Assembly: GCF_001723685.1 (NCBI RefSeq)
Contig: NZ_MCBX01000001.1
Coordinates: 62,001-126,000 of the forward strand
Length of the DNA stretch: 64,000 bases
Source of the DNA: Candidatus Marithrix sp. Canyon 246
GTDB taxonomy: Bacteria > Pseudomonadota > Gammaproteobacteria > Beggiatoales > Beggiatoaceae
Reading direction: 5' to 3'
Shown here: one piece after another, positions 1-8,865 of the stretch
How the letters are laid out: every line of letters starts with the position of its first letter
Numbering within the stretch: the first letter of the stretch is position 1
The notes under the pieces: model-generated
Told to the model about the DNA's origin: nothing
The model's database searches: none
Seen by the model: only the letters and a program-made list of their open reading frames with translations
Position numbers and translations under genes: made by a program

Positions 1-339
1 GATTCTTTTAGTGTTAATTCTAAAATTAAAATGGGAAATGATTCTAAAAAACATTTAGTTCTACAATTTCAACCAGTTAAAATAGAATTAGATAATACTG
101 AAACCGTGAAACTAGAAAATTTATTAGCTAATTTGGATGTTAATCCTTCTTATTCTGCAAAAATATTTTTTGGTGTAGCACTATCTGAAAAGAATGTACC
201 ATATCCCCAAATGGCAAAGATACGCGCCCAAACTATTGCACGGATGATCTATCCTTATACACAAACTGTTAAGATGTACTATAGACCATCTATGGCGAAT
301 AATCAAGTTATTGTGGAAGTATCAGAGCCAAAAAAATAA
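1..339 (+). CDS. C-terminal part of an unrecognised protein
   Basis: The reading frame is open from the first base, so the ATG at 31 need not be the true start and the gene probably begins outside the window. The visible 112 residues are mostly beta-strand-like, followed by a stretch (AKIRAQTIARMI) that resembles the RA...I helix of OmpA-like peptidoglycan-binding domains. The diagnostic GHTD and LS..RA motifs of that family are not clearly present, so this is only a resemblance. It ends 47 nt before the FmdB gene. No function is assigned. Confidence 0.5.
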   Translation, partial: DSFSVNSKIKMGNDSKKHLVLQFQPVKIELDNTETVKLENLLANLDVNPSYSAKIFFGVALSEKNVPYPQMAKIRAQTIARMIYPYTQTVKMYYRPSMANNQVIVEVSEPKK

Positions 340-386
340 GAATAAGGCGGGATTTATTCCGTCTTTTTAAAAAATGAGATTTAATC

Positions 387-617
387 ATGCCTATTTATGA
401 ATACGCTTGCAACTCATGTGGTCATGAGTTGGAAATTATACAAAAAATGAGTGATGACGCTGTGGAAGAATGTCCAAGTTGTCACAAAAACACTTTAAAA
501 AAACAAATATCTGCTGGTGGCTTTCAATTGAAAGGTACTGGTTGGTATGAAACTGATTTTAAAAACCCTCCTAAATCCAACCCTGCTCCTTGTAGCGGTG
601 GTTCTTGCCCTAGTTAA
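387..617 (+). CDS. FmdB-family zinc-ribbon protein
   Basis: This is a 76-residue protein of the FmdB/CxxC_CxxC_SSSS family, small zinc-ribbon proteins of uncertain, possibly regulatory, role. It starts MPIYEYAC and has the paired CxxC motifs (CNSCG near residues 8-12 and CPSCH near 29-33) expected to bind one zinc ion. The C-terminus is the usual low-complexity tail, here rich in Pro, Ser and Gly. It lies 18 nt upstream of aspS, a gene order common in Proteobacteria, so the two are probably co-transcribed. Confidence 0.9.
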   Translation: MPIYEYACNSCGHELEIIQKMSDDAVEECPSCHKNTLKKQISAGGFQLKGTGWYETDFKNPPKSNPAPCSGGSCPS

Positions 618-635
618 GTCAGCTTAAGGAATATC

Positions 636-2375
636 ATGCGTAGCCACTACTGTGGACAAATTAATGAATCTTTATTAGATCAACAAGTTTTTTTATGCGG
701 TTGGGTACATCGTCGTCGCGATCATGGTGGATTAATTTTTATTGATCTACGTGATCGTGAAGGTTTGGTTCAAGTTGTATTTGATCCAGAAACTGCTGAT
801 GCCTTCGCTATGGCTGAAAAAGTACGTAGTGAATACGTTTTACGAATCACTGGAATTGTACGTTATCGCCCTGAAGGTACTGAAAATTCAAACTTATCTA
901 GTGGTAAAGTAGAGGTTTTAACTCAAAAAGTTGAAATCTTTAATAGTGCTGACACTCCGCCTTTTCAGTTAGATGAAGAACATATGAATGTAAGTGAAGA
1001 AATTCGCTTACGTCATAGGTATATTGATTTACGTCGCCCTAAGATGCAACAACGATTGCAATTACGCGCTAAAGTCAATAGTTTTTTACGTAATTTCTTA
1101 GATCAAGACGGCTTTTTAGAAATAGAAACGCCGATGCTGACTAAGGCTACACCTGAAGGCGCACGCGATTATTTAGTACCTAGTCGCACACATGACGGAC
1201 AATTTTTTGCCTTACCACAATCACCACAATTGTTTAAACAATTATTGATGATGTCTGGCATGGAACGCTATTATCAAATAGTACGCTGTTTCCGTGATGA
1301 AGATTTACGAGCAGATAGGCAACCAGAATTTACTCAATTAGATATTGAGATGTCGTTTATTGATGAAACAGCCATCAAACAATTGATGGAATCAATGATA
1401 CGACAATTATTTAAAGAAATTTTAAATCAAGAATTGCCCGATCCATTTCCAAGCATGACTTATGAAGAAGCTATGCGTCGTTATGGAAGCGATAAGCCAG
1501 ATTTACGTGTGCCTTTAGAATTAGTTGATGTTGGTGACTTACTGACTGATGTAGAATTTAAGGTATTTGCTAAACCAGCTCAAGATTCAGAAGGGCGGGT
1601 TGCTGCATTATGTATTCCTAATGGCAATAGTCTATCACGTAAAAAAATTGACGAATATACTAAATTCGTTGGTATTTATGGTGCTAAAGGTTTAGCCTAT
1701 ATTAAAGTTAATCAAGATGGGCTGCAATCACCGATTTTAAAATTCTTACCCGAAGAAGCAATAAAAGAAATTTTAGAACGTACTAAAGCTGAAACTGGTA
1801 GCCTAATTTTCTTTGGCGCAGATAAAGCTAAAGTTGTCAATGAAGCTTTGGGTGCTTTACGTGTAAAAGTTGCAGAAGACATGGAACTAGTCGAAGCGGG
1901 ATGGAAACCGCTATGGGTAGTTGACTTTCCGATGTTTGAAAAGGATGGTAAAAATTGGACATCTTTACACCATCCATTCACCGCACCAGATGTTGATGAT
2001 ATAGAAACACAACCGGGCGCATGTTTATCAAGAGCTTATGATATGATCTTAAATGGATCAGAAATTGGCGGTGGCTCAATTCGTATTCATGATCCAGAAA
2101 TGCAAGCGGCAGTTTTTCGTGTATTAGGTATTGAAGAACAAGAAGCCCAAGAAAAATTTGGCTTTTTATTAGACGCTCTAAATTATGGTTGCCCACCACA
2201 TGGTGGTTTAGCATTTGGATTAGATCGTTTAGTGATGTTAATGGCAGGAGCCGATTCAATTCGTGACGTAATAGCATTTCCGAAAACGCAAACAGCTAGT
2301 TGTTTATTGACATCAGCACCATCCGCTGTCAGTCAAGAACAATTACGTGAATTGCATATTCGTTTACGACAATAA
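636..2375 (+). CDS. aspS: Aspartate--tRNA(Asp/Asn) ligase
   Basis: This is a full-length bacterial-type aspartyl-tRNA synthetase (579 residues; family about 590). An N-terminal OB-fold anticodon-binding domain (about 1-110) precedes a class II catalytic core with motif 2 ([18 protein letters not shown]), a GAD insertion domain and motif 3 ([11 protein letters not shown]). The OB-fold holds [10 protein letters not shown]; the second His (residue 30) matches His31 of Pseudomonas aeruginosa AspRS, which is tied to relaxed tRNA specificity. The enzyme is therefore probably non-discriminating and would also charge tRNA(Asn), needing GatCAB for Asn-tRNA(Asn). That last point is inference. It follows fmdB closely and is followed by a terminator-like palindrome. 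Confidence 0.97.
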   Translation: MRSHYCGQINESLLDQQVFLCGWVHRRRDHGGLIFIDLRDREGLVQVVFDPETADAFAMAEKVRSEYVLRITGIVRYRPEGTENSNLSSGKVEVLTQKVEIFNSADTPPFQLDEEHMNVSEEIRLRHRYIDLRRPKMQQRLQLRAKVNSFLRNFLDQDGFLEIETPMLTKATPEGARDYLVPSRTHDGQFFALPQSPQLFKQLLMMSGMERYYQIVRCFRDEDLRADRQPEFTQLDIEMSFIDETAIKQLMESMIRQLFKEILNQELPDPFPSMTYEEAMRRYGSDKPDLRVPLELVDVGDLLTDVEFKVFAKPAQDSEGRVAALCIPNGNSLSRKKIDEYTKFVGIYGAKGLAYIKVNQDGLQSPILKFLPEEAIKEILERTKAETGSLIFFGADKAKVVNEALGALRVKVAEDMELVEAGWKPLWVVDFPMFEKDGKNWTSLHHPFTAPDVDDIETQPGACLSRAYDMILNGSEIGGGSIRIHDPEMQAAVFRVLGIEEQEAQEKFGFLLDALNYGCPPHGGLAFGLDRLVMLMAGADSIRDVIAFPKTQTASCLLTSAPSAVSQEQLRELHIRLRQ

Positions 2376-2384
2376 TGTGGTTTT

Positions 2385-2417
2385 AGACCTGACAGGTTTT
2401 AAAAACCTGTCAGGTCT
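2385..2417. terminator. 33-nt palindrome, terminator-like and repeated
   Basis: A perfect inverted repeat (arm AGACCTGACAGGTTTT, one-base centre) lies 9 nt after the aspS stop and is followed by four more T residues. It would form a 16-bp hairpin and probably ends aspS transcription; it also faces the end of the convergent gene at 2452. The same palindrome occurs at 35782-35814, so it is a dispersed element as well as a terminator. Confidence 0.75.
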
Positions 2418-2451
2418 TTTAGCTTGTAACTAGCAGACTTCTCTTTCTTAT

Positions 2452-3201
2452 TTATATCATTTTATGCAACATAGCCATATCAACATATTTAGCATCTCCA
2501 GCATCCCCAGCCAATACTGTAAAAGCTTGATCTGGTTCACCTAAATTATTTAAGACTAATTTTGCACCTGTAAAATCTTCATGAGCTGTATAATCATTAA
2601 TAGTTATAATAGTCGGTATATTTGCACCTAATGCAGAACGAATACCATTACCAGAATCTTCAAATGCAAGGCATTCTTCTGGTTTCAGTTTTAATTCTTT
2701 TAGTGCATAATCATAAATATCAGAAGCCGGTTTTTTTGCTTCGACAATATCACCTGCCGCTACCACTTCAAACCATGACATTGCATCAGGTGCCAGACTA
2801 TTTTCTAATAAACTAGAAACATTTTTGGGGCTAGTTGTAGTAGAAATCGCTAAACGTATTCCTTCAGCGCGAGCTTCTTCTATTATACGGCGTACACCCG
2901 GGCGTAATGGAATTGGATTCTTTATTATTATCTCTTGATAACGCGCTGTTTTTTCTTTATGTAATTCAGCGATATACTGATCAGTAAGTGGTGGATCAGA
3001 TGGATGGTATTGTTTTGCATAAAACTTCATACGCTCTTTACCACCAGTAACTGCTAGCAAATCTCCATAAAGTTTCACAGACCAATCCCAACCCAACTCA
3101 TGTGCAGCAAAAGTTTCATTAAAGGCTACAAGATGAGCATCACGTTCTGTTTCTGCCAATGTTCCGTCAACATCAAAAATTAAAGCTTTCAGTTTTGTCA
3201 T
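2452..3201 (-). CDS. CbbY-like HAD-family sugar phosphatase
   Basis: This 249-residue HAD-superfamily hydrolase has motif I DVDGTLAE (D9 nucleophile and D11), motif II Ser/Thr in AISTTTSP, and motif III/IV in KKPASDIYDYAL and CLAFEDSGNGI. The cap sits after motif I (ERDAHLVAFN), the class I pattern of CbbY and beta-phosphoglucomutase-like proteins. CbbY removes xylulose-1,5-bisphosphate, an inhibitor of RubisCO, in autotrophs. The fit to CbbY is good, but a neighbouring cbb operon is not in the window, so substrate is uncertain. The gene stands alone, convergent with aspS. Confidence 0.8.
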   Translation of the reverse strand: MTKLKALIFDVDGTLAETERDAHLVAFNETFAAHELGWDWSVKLYGDLLAVTGGKERMKFYAKQYHPSDPPLTDQYIAELHKEKTARYQEIIIKNPIPLRPGVRRIIEEARAEGIRLAISTTTSPKNVSSLLENSLAPDAMSWFEVVAAGDIVEAKKPASDIYDYALKELKLKPEECLAFEDSGNGIRSALGANIPTIITINDYTAHEDFTGAKLVLNNLGEPDQAFTVLAGDAGDAKYVDMAMLHKMI

Positions 3202-3239
3202 TAAATAAATAATTTGTTAAACATGATATTATATATTAT

Positions 3240-4100
3240 ATGAAAAATAAATACTCAAAAATACCCTTATTATTTAGCTTAATCTCATTTACAGCCAATG
3301 CCGAAATCATTAAGCCACTGGATGTCAAAGCCTATCGCAGCGGTTTACTAATTTCAGGCTTAGCCTTAGCAACTACAGCCTATGGTGCAGCTTCTTGGTG
3401 GGGAGATAGTTCCTCACAATTTCGGGTTAGACATGAAGGTTGGTTTGGTGAAGATAGTCCAAATGGCGGGGCTGATAAACTAGGACATGGCTTTTCCTTT
3501 TATCTAAGTACACGTTTATTAACAAAAGGTTTTCAATGGGCTGGACATGATAATCGCAAATCAGCTCAATTAGCTGGATTAACTTCAGCCGCTTTATCAA
3601 TCGGAGTTGAAATCATGGATGGTTTTACCCAAGAATATGGTTTTAGTCCAGAAGATATAGCAATGAATTTATTAGGTATTGGAGCTGGCGTATTTCTTGA
3701 ATCATACCCAAAATTGGATCAACTATTTGATATTAGACTCCAATATTGGCCATCTGACGATGCCAGACGCTTAAATGATTACGATCCAGTCGCTGATTAT
3801 TCAGGACAAACCTATTTATTAGTTACTAAGGCTACAGGCATACCTATATTAAATAAAAACAAATATTTACGCTACTTAGAATTTGCAGTTGGATATGGAA
3901 CTAGAGGTTATCAACCTACAGATGGTACAGGTACCCAAGCAAAAGAACGTAACATTTATTACGGTATATCTGTAAACTTATCACAACTATTAAATGATAC
4001 AATACTCAAATCCAACACTATTACAAGAAAAATAACAAATTCTGTATTAGAATATGTACAAGTACCCGGTACGACATTATTATTTAAACATAACTTATAA
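3240..4100 (+). CDS. DUF2279/YfiM-like envelope protein
   Basis: This is a 286-residue protein with a cleavable-looking signal peptide (about residues 1-21, ending TANA). The motif GADKLGHGFSFYLSTRLL near residues 78-95 and the following hydrophobic segments with EIMDGF and SPEDIAMNLLG are characteristic of DUF2279 (YfiM-like) proteins, predicted to be envelope associated with unknown biochemical role. The second half (YLRYLEFAVGYGTRGY) looks like outer-membrane beta strands. It is divergent from the CbbY-like gene with a 38-nt gap and is followed 18 nt later by the DUF1566 gene, likely in the same transcript. Confidence 0.75.
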   Translation: MKNKYSKIPLLFSLISFTANAEIIKPLDVKAYRSGLLISGLALATTAYGAASWWGDSSSQFRVRHEGWFGEDSPNGGADKLGHGFSFYLSTRLLTKGFQWAGHDNRKSAQLAGLTSAALSIGVEIMDGFTQEYGFSPEDIAMNLLGIGAGVFLESYPKLDQLFDIRLQYWPSDDARRLNDYDPVADYSGQTYLLVTKATGIPILNKNKYLRYLEFAVGYGTRGYQPTDGTGTQAKERNIYYGISVNLSQLLNDTILKSNTITRKITNSVLEYVQVPGTTLLFKHNL

Positions 4101-4118
4101 CATTGGAGACATAAATTC

Positions 4119-4919
4119 ATGCCTTGGATAATCATTATTGTTTTAATTCTTACAAATTTTGGAACAGGCTATCTGCTGTTTCGAGGTGATGCTACTTCAG
4201 ATGACATTAGAATTGGCAAAACCGCAATTGTTAAAGGTGGTATGCTAACAGGCTCGATGCCTATAGAAAAAATTTCAGATGGAACTAGTACTATTTATGA
4301 AGGTTATTATAAAGAAACTAAACTAGAAAAAATTGATTCAGATTTAAATCGAAACAATATAAAAAACGGAGTTACAATTTTCGGAATTAGCGGCAATGCT
4401 AATGTTATTGATAGCAGTTCTGGTAATGTTGATGCTAATGCTGATGATTTAAGAATTGGCAAAAAAGCTTGGGTATCTGGGCAATTAATAGTAGGCACTG
4501 GCAAAGCATTTCAACGCTATATTGATAATGGAGATGGTACCATTACAGATAATCGTATAGGCTTAACTTGGCTAAAAGCTGCAAATTGCTTTGATGCTCA
4601 AAATTGGCAAGCAGCACTACAATTTACTCAAAAATTGCAAAATGGTGATTGTGGGCTAACAGACAAGTCACAATCAGGCGAATGGCGATTACCTACTAAA
4701 TATGAATGGCAAATTATGAGCAATCAAGTTTATAAAAATTCTACACATAGCAATTGGCGCGATCAATTTGTAGATATTCAATCAGCAAAATACTGGGTAT
4801 CATCACCATTCACACTAAATGAAACCAATGGGTTGGCTGTTGCAACAAATAATGGGCTAGTATCAGTTAAAAACAAAAGCTCAAAGCAATATATATTGCC
4901 TGTACGTAGGAACCATTAA
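4119..4919 (+). CDS. DUF1566 (Lcl C-terminal domain) protein
   Basis: This 266-residue protein has an N-terminal hydrophobic anchor (about residues 3-21). A middle region carries two copies of a short motif (DDIRIGKTA and DDLRIGKKAW) like phage-tail or adhesin spacers. The C-terminal domain, from about residue 128, is DUF1566: it opens with DNGDGTITDNRIGLTWLKA and contains GEWRLPTKYEW. DUF1566 occurs in surface proteins and in the Legionella collagen-like Lcl protein. A GGAGA ribosome-binding site precedes the ATG. Function is probably surface attachment or an envelope role, but this is inferred only from the domain. Confidence 0.75.
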   Translation: MPWIIIIVLILTNFGTGYLLFRGDATSDDIRIGKTAIVKGGMLTGSMPIEKISDGTSTIYEGYYKETKLEKIDSDLNRNNIKNGVTIFGISGNANVIDSSSGNVDANADDLRIGKKAWVSGQLIVGTGKAFQRYIDNGDGTITDNRIGLTWLKAANCFDAQNWQAALQFTQKLQNGDCGLTDKSQSGEWRLPTKYEWQIMSNQVYKNSTHSNWRDQFVDIQSAKYWVSSPFTLNETNGLAVATNNGLVSVKNKSSKQYILPVRRNH

Positions 4920-4922
4920 AAT

Positions 4923-5129
4923 ATGTTAATAGATTTTCGTCTGGAATATTGGATAGAAGATGATTGGTATATAGGGCATCTGAAAGATGTACCCGGTGTT
5001 TTTAGTCAAGGTGAAAACCTTAAAGAATTACAAGAAAATATCAAAGATGCTTACTATATGATGATAAGCAGTGATGAAGCTGATTCTGCTATCAATTCAC
5101 AGATAACCAATATTAGTATTAATGTGTGA
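4923..5129 (+). CDS. hicB: HicB-type antitoxin
   Basis: This 68-residue protein has the HicB partial RNase H-like fold signature: a beta-hairpin start, then GHLKDVPGVFSQGENLKELQ, where PGV...G.....L defines the family. It lacks a C-terminal DNA-binding domain, so it is a short HicB. Its stop codon overlaps the start of hicA by four bases. HicB normally binds and neutralises the HicA mRNA-cleaving toxin and represses the operon. Here the antitoxin is first, the reverse of the E. coli order but common elsewhere. It begins 3 nt after the DUF1566 gene, so it may share that transcript. Confidence 0.85.
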   Translation: MLIDFRLEYWIEDDWYIGHLKDVPGVFSQGENLKELQENIKDAYYMMISSDEADSAINSQITNISINV

Positions 5130-5302
5130 AGCGAGGAAACTTTATCCGAGAATTGATAAATGCAGGTTGTTATCTCAAGCGACACGGAAGTAAACATGAC
5201 ATATATATTAATCCAAATAATGGTAAACAAGCTCCAGTGCCTCGTCATCCAGAAATTAAAGAGATATTGGTAAAAAAGATCAAAAGGCAATTAGGTATTT
5301 AG
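5126..5302 (+). CDS. hicA: HicA-type mRNA interferase toxin
   Basis: A 58-residue protein read from a GTG start whose first bases overlap the hicB stop (GTGA overlap). The sequence MKRGNFIRELINAGCYLKRH is followed by GSKHDIYINP, holding the catalytic His of the double-stranded-RNA-binding-like HicA fold, and then PVPRHPEIKEILVKKI, the conserved C-terminal half. Length and motifs match intact HicA toxins, which cleave mRNA independently of ribosomes. Together with hicB it forms a complete type II toxin-antitoxin module. A strong terminator lies about 100 nt downstream. Confidence 0.88.
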   Translation: MKRGNFIRELINAGCYLKRHGSKHDIYINPNNGKQAPVPRHPEIKEILVKKIKRQLGI

Positions 5303-5401
5303 AAACTTAAAGCATTAGATGATCGATAAAATTAAATATAGAAGATAGTTTATATACTCATTTTATATATCTGTAAACATTCAGAATATTCAATAAATTG
5401 T

Positions 5402-5438
5402 AAAAAATCCGTTTATTCCGTAAACGGATTTTTTTTTT
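5402..5438 (+). terminator. Rho-independent terminator after hicBA
   Basis: A perfect 14-bp stem (core AATCCGTTTA / TAAACGGATT) with a TTCCG loop is followed by a run of ten T residues. The placement, about 100 nt after hicA, suggests it ends the hicBA transcript. It also separates this unit from the ATPase remnant that follows. Confidence 0.85.
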
Positions 5439-5503
5439 GAATAAACTCAAGGTAGTCACGTTCATTGCCTAATGTAATAAATTACAATACATCCATACAG
5501 AAT

Positions 5504-6438
5504 ATGACTAACAATAACAGATTAAAAATTAAAAATTTTGGTCCAATTAAACAAATTGATATTGAATTAAAAGAAATAAATATATTTATTGGACCACAAG
5601 CAAGTGGTAAATCAACAATTGCGAAGTTAATACATTTCTTTGAATATATTATTTCAGATTTTCCATTTTCAAATACTGATTCTAAATCTTTATTATCAAT
5701 ATTTAATAAATTATTTGGAGAACTTTACTTACTAAATAGTCCAAATACGGAAATTGAATATATTTATAATAATGGTGAAAAAATAACTATAAAAAATAAT
5801 AAATTAGAATTTAATCAGTTACCAAAACGCGATCATAAAACCATCTTAATTCAGAATTAGAAACCATGTTTGAAAACATTTTGAATGGAAAATTCAAATA
5901 TATTAATGGTGAAAATAGAATTTATTTTAACACAGATAAATATATTACACTAGATAGAGCATCTTCAGGGCAACAAGAAGTATTACCTTTAATTTTAATA
6001 TTAAGAGATGTTTTATCTTCTCAAGAACTTACAGAAATAACCCTAGAAGAACCAGAAGCACATTTATATCCTTACTCCCAATATAAATTAATAGAACTAA
6101 TTAGTTGGATATATAATAGCCATCACAAGAAAAATAGATTTATTATTACAACTCACAGCCCGTATATTTTAAGTTCTTTTAATAACTTATTATTTGCATA
6201 TAAAGTAGCAAACCTTACAGAAACTAGTAAATTAAAAGTAAAACAACTAATATCAGAAACTTGTTGGATAGCACCAGATAAAATAGCAGCCTATTCAGTA
6301 AATGAAGGAACTACAAATTCCATAATAAACTCATCAACTGGCTTGATTGCTGATAATGAAATTGATGATGCCAGTGAAGATATAGCTGGTTATTTTGATC
6401 AACTGTTAGTGATTTATCGGGAATTTAAGCATGGATAA
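5504..6438 (+). pseudogene. Frameshifted AAA-family (OLD/AAA_15-like) ATPase
   Basis: Two adjacent reading frames together make an SMC/ABC-like ATPase. The first (ATG at 5504, to the stop at 5860) gives the N-terminus with LKIKNFGPIKQ and a Walker A loop GPQASGKST. The second, in another frame, reads from about 5845 to 6438 and gives the signature (SSGQQE), Walker B with LEEPEAHLYP and the switch ITTHSPYIL. The frames join around 5840-5860, where the downstream frame continues upstream as LNSELET. The total of about 310 residues is short for the family, which usually has roughly 100 more residues between the halves, so a deletion as well as a frameshift is likely. Intact relatives often act in phage defence; this copy is probably inactive. 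Confidence 0.75.
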
Positions 6439-6604
6439 GAAACTAGAATCTACCTTTGAATTAATCAATGAAAATAAATGTTTAGAAGTTATTTCAGATA
6501 ATGAATTTGAGATTTATGATAGTAATGATAAACAAAGATGTTTTATCTTACTAAAAAATTATAATTTCAGTATAATAACAAAAATCACAGCTAAAATGAT
6601 TTAA
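6431..6604 (+). CDS. Small ORF overlapping the ATPase remnant
   Basis: A 57-residue frame begins with an ATG that overlaps the ATPase stop by 8 nt, which is typical of a translationally coupled partner gene. The product starts MDKKLESTFELINENKCLEV, is acidic in the first half, and has no motif I recognise. It may be a truncated version of a longer partner protein encoded after this kind of ATPase. It ends 4 nt before the helicase gene. Being coupled to a broken gene, it may itself be a remnant. Confidence 0.4.
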   Translation: MDKKLESTFELINENKCLEVISDNEFEIYDSNDKQRCFILLKNYNFSIITKITAKMI

Positions 6605-6608
6605 AAAA

Positions 6609-8072
6609 ATGCAAATAGACTTAGCCCCTATAACAAACCCTCGCGCTCGTTTTCATGGTGGAACCATTGTTATTGATAATCTATCGCAAGATGTTGAAAC
6701 ACCAAAACAATTTCACTGGTTACAAAAAAAATGGCGTTGTCGCGCCGTTGATTATCGCCTAATACGCCCTTGGCTTTATCAGCAAAAAATTTGGAATCAA
6801 ATTCCGCGTTGGGAGTCTCTATCCTTAACTTTACAAGAAAATTGGGTACCTCATGCCTATCAAACTGAGGCACTTGATGCTTGGATAGCCGCTGAATGTT
6901 GGGGTAGCGTCGTATTACCAACTGGAGCTGGTAAAACAGTTTTAGCCCTAAAAGCCATATTAGAAACAGAAGTTAGCACCTTAATCGTAGTACCAACTAT
7001 TGACTTATTGCATCAATGGTATGCGCGTTTAGAAAATGCCTTTGGAATTACAATCGGCACTTGGTATGGCTTAGAAAAACAATTACAACCAATAACTGTC
7101 ACCACATATCCAAGCGCATGGGCACATGCCGAAACATTAGGCAGCCAATTCAAACTATTGATTTTTGATGAAATCCATCATTTAGCCGCACCCTCTTGGC
7201 ACGAAATAGCCCTAATATGTGCCGCACCATATCGGCTTGGCTTAACTGCAACCTATCCAAATCAAAAAAACAACTTTCGCCCATTTACCCCCAAACCAAA
7301 AACTGACACTAATCAACAATTACAACTACTTGCAAATCCATCAGATCCAGTAGCACTACTAAATGAACTAGTAGGAACAATAGTTTATTTTAAAAAAATT
7401 GACGATTTAACAGGCGCACAACTAGCACAATACCGCACACAACGTATTCTAGTAGAATTATATGATCAAGAAAAAACAGAATATGATACTGCATACGCAA
7501 ATTATGTTGGCTACGTACAAGAACATCGTTTACGAGAAACTCATGGCTCCTCATGGTGGCATGAACTAACACGTCGCAGTGCCTATCAAGCAGAAGCGCG
7601 TCGTGCCAAAATCGCAGAATTAAAATGGAAACATATTATATATCAAGCACAAGCAAAAGTAGATATACTAGAAAAACTATTACATGAACATAAAAAACAA
7701 CACATTATAATTTTCACAGCACATAACAGCTTTGCCTATCGCATATCACGACACTACCTAATACCAGTAATAACCCACCAAACCAAAGCGGCAGAACGTA
7801 AAGCAATATTAGACCATTACCGCAACGGCAATTACCAAGCAATAGTTACAACCAAAGTATTAAATGAAGGAATAGACATACCGAAAGCAAAAATAGCAAT
7901 AATACTAGGAGGCAGTGCCAGTGACAGAGAATACATACAACGTCTAGGGCGAATATTACGTAAACAAGGTAATACCCAAGCCATATTATACGAAGTAGTA
8001 GTAAAAAATACCGCCGATGAAAGAATATCACAGCGGCGACAACCATCAACAAGCCCTGAAGGGGCGAAATAA
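6609..8072 (+). CDS. XPB/Ssl2-like superfamily II DNA helicase
   Basis: A 487-residue helicase with Walker A LPTGAGKT (residues 103-110), motif Ia VVPTIDLLHQW, motif II DEIHH (about 187-191), motif III LTATYP and, near the C-terminus, motifs V and VI (TKVLNEGIDIPKA and YIQRLGRILRKQG). DE(I/V)HH with this spacing is the XPB/Ssl2 type, predicted to unwind DNA in repair. A partner nuclease gene of the Bax1/DUF790 kind is not adjacent. The last six codons and the stop codon lie inside an intergenic repeat beginning at 8052, so the natural C-terminus has been replaced or extended by the repeat. Confidence 0.85.
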   Translation: MQIDLAPITNPRARFHGGTIVIDNLSQDVETPKQFHWLQKKWRCRAVDYRLIRPWLYQQKIWNQIPRWESLSLTLQENWVPHAYQTEALDAWIAAECWGSVVLPTGAGKTVLALKAILETEVSTLIVVPTIDLLHQWYARLENAFGITIGTWYGLEKQLQPITVTTYPSAWAHAETLGSQFKLLIFDEIHHLAAPSWHEIALICAAPYRLGLTATYPNQKNNFRPFTPKPKTDTNQQLQLLANPSDPVALLNELVGTIVYFKKIDDLTGAQLAQYRTQRILVELYDQEKTEYDTAYANYVGYVQEHRLRETHGSSWWHELTRRSAYQAEARRAKIAELKWKHIIYQAQAKVDILEKLLHEHKKQHIIIFTAHNSFAYRISRHYLIPVITHQTKAAERKAILDHYRNGNYQAIVTTKVLNEGIDIPKAKIAIILGGSASDREYIQRLGRILRKQGNTQAILYEVVVKNTADERISQRRQPSTSPEGAK

Positions 8073-8241
8073 TATAGCCTAGGGCAACGCCCTAGGTGAG
8101 AATGTGATTTTATGTTAGCCCTGAAGGGGCGAAATAATGAGGATAAGGATAAATTATGTCGCCCCTTCAGGGCTTGGTTGGGATAATATACGTGAACCTA
8201 GGGCGTTGCCCTAGGCTATATTATGTCGCCCCTTCAGGGCT
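8052..8241. repeat. Cluster of AGCCCTGAAGGGGCGA-type repeats
   Basis: Four copies of a 19-nt unit, AGCCCTGAAGGGGCGAAAT or a near variant, occur: two direct (8052-8070 and 8117-8135) and two inverted (8156-8174 and 8223-8241). Between them lie two copies of a palindrome, CCTAGGGCAACGCCCTAGG or its complement (about 8078-8096 and 8197-8215). The whole cluster is nearly symmetrical and could fold into a long hairpin. The same units occur at 12008-12141. It occupies most of the gap between the helicase and the CYTH gene. No protein is encoded within it beyond the helicase tail. Confidence 0.9.
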
Positions 8242-8259
8242 AAAACAAAAAATTTGGAA

Positions 8260-8811
8260 TCAAAGTAAAGCATACCCCATAGCCGCTTTAGTATCATTTT
8301 TAACCAACAGCGGCACATGTTGCTTTAAAATCTCAGCCACTTCATATAACTTCTCTACTGAACCAGCTTTCAATTCTAATTCTACTTCACTCAAAGGAAC
8401 ACTTGCATTGTTAGCCTTAACCTCACCTTGATCAAGCACCAATTCAATTTCACTACCATCATCAAACACTAAATCCCACTTCATACGTTGAAAATTAGTA
8501 GTAAACAATGGTAAAACTGGAAATTTATCATATTCTGGAACCTCACTATTAATTTCCTTTTCCCATTCTTGCCGCTGATGTAAACCACCTACAGCTTTAT
8601 TGGCAGTTTTCATAGTTTGTATCCACTTATTACCAATACGGCGTACACGCAAACCCACACCACTCCGTAACAAATCATGCTCAGAAGTATCATAATAAAT
8701 ATTATACAGATCTTGAGTAACACAAATTGTAGATTTTAATAAAGGATGGTCTAAAAATTGCTTTATATATTTGGAATCAATCTCTAATTTCAGTTCAGTT
8801 TCAATCGACAT
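8260..8811 (-). CDS. CYTH-domain protein (triphosphatase-like)
   Basis: This 183-residue protein carries the CYTH signature ExExK (ETELKLEI, residues 4-11) and the basic and acidic strand pattern that lines the triphosphate tunnel (GVGLRVRRIG, WIQTMK, EIELVLDQGE, EVELELK). The family includes inorganic triphosphatases, thiamine-triphosphatases and class IV adenylate cyclases. It lacks the C-terminal CHAD domain seen in YgiF-like proteins, so it is a single-domain form whose substrate is most likely a simple triphosphate. It is convergent with the helicase gene across the repeat cluster. Confidence 0.85.
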   Translation of the reverse strand: MSIETELKLEIDSKYIKQFLDHPLLKSTICVTQDLYNIYYDTSEHDLLRSGVGLRVRRIGNKWIQTMKTANKAVGGLHQRQEWEKEINSEVPEYDKFPVLPLFTTNFQRMKWDLVFDDGSEIELVLDQGEVKANNASVPLSEVELELKAGSVEKLYEVAEILKQHVPLLVKNDTKAAMGYALL

Positions 8812-8865
8812 ATCATAAAACTTTATGCTAGAATATTATTTTTTATTACAAAAAAAGATTATACC

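Noticed and set aside
5840-5866. Programmed frameshift joining the two ATPase frames
   Set aside because: No slippery heptamer followed by a stable hairpin was seen, and the joined protein would still lack part of the family's middle region.
7390-8052. Long antisense frames within the XPB-like helicase, and similar frames inside aspS, spoT, recG and the cytochrome gene
   Set aside because: They have low-complexity or shifted-code composition, no ribosome-binding sites and no recognisable motifs.
8052-8241. Repeats that could suggest a CRISPR array
   Set aside because: Units are in both orientations, unevenly spaced and separated by a second palindrome, with no spacers of constant length or cas genes.
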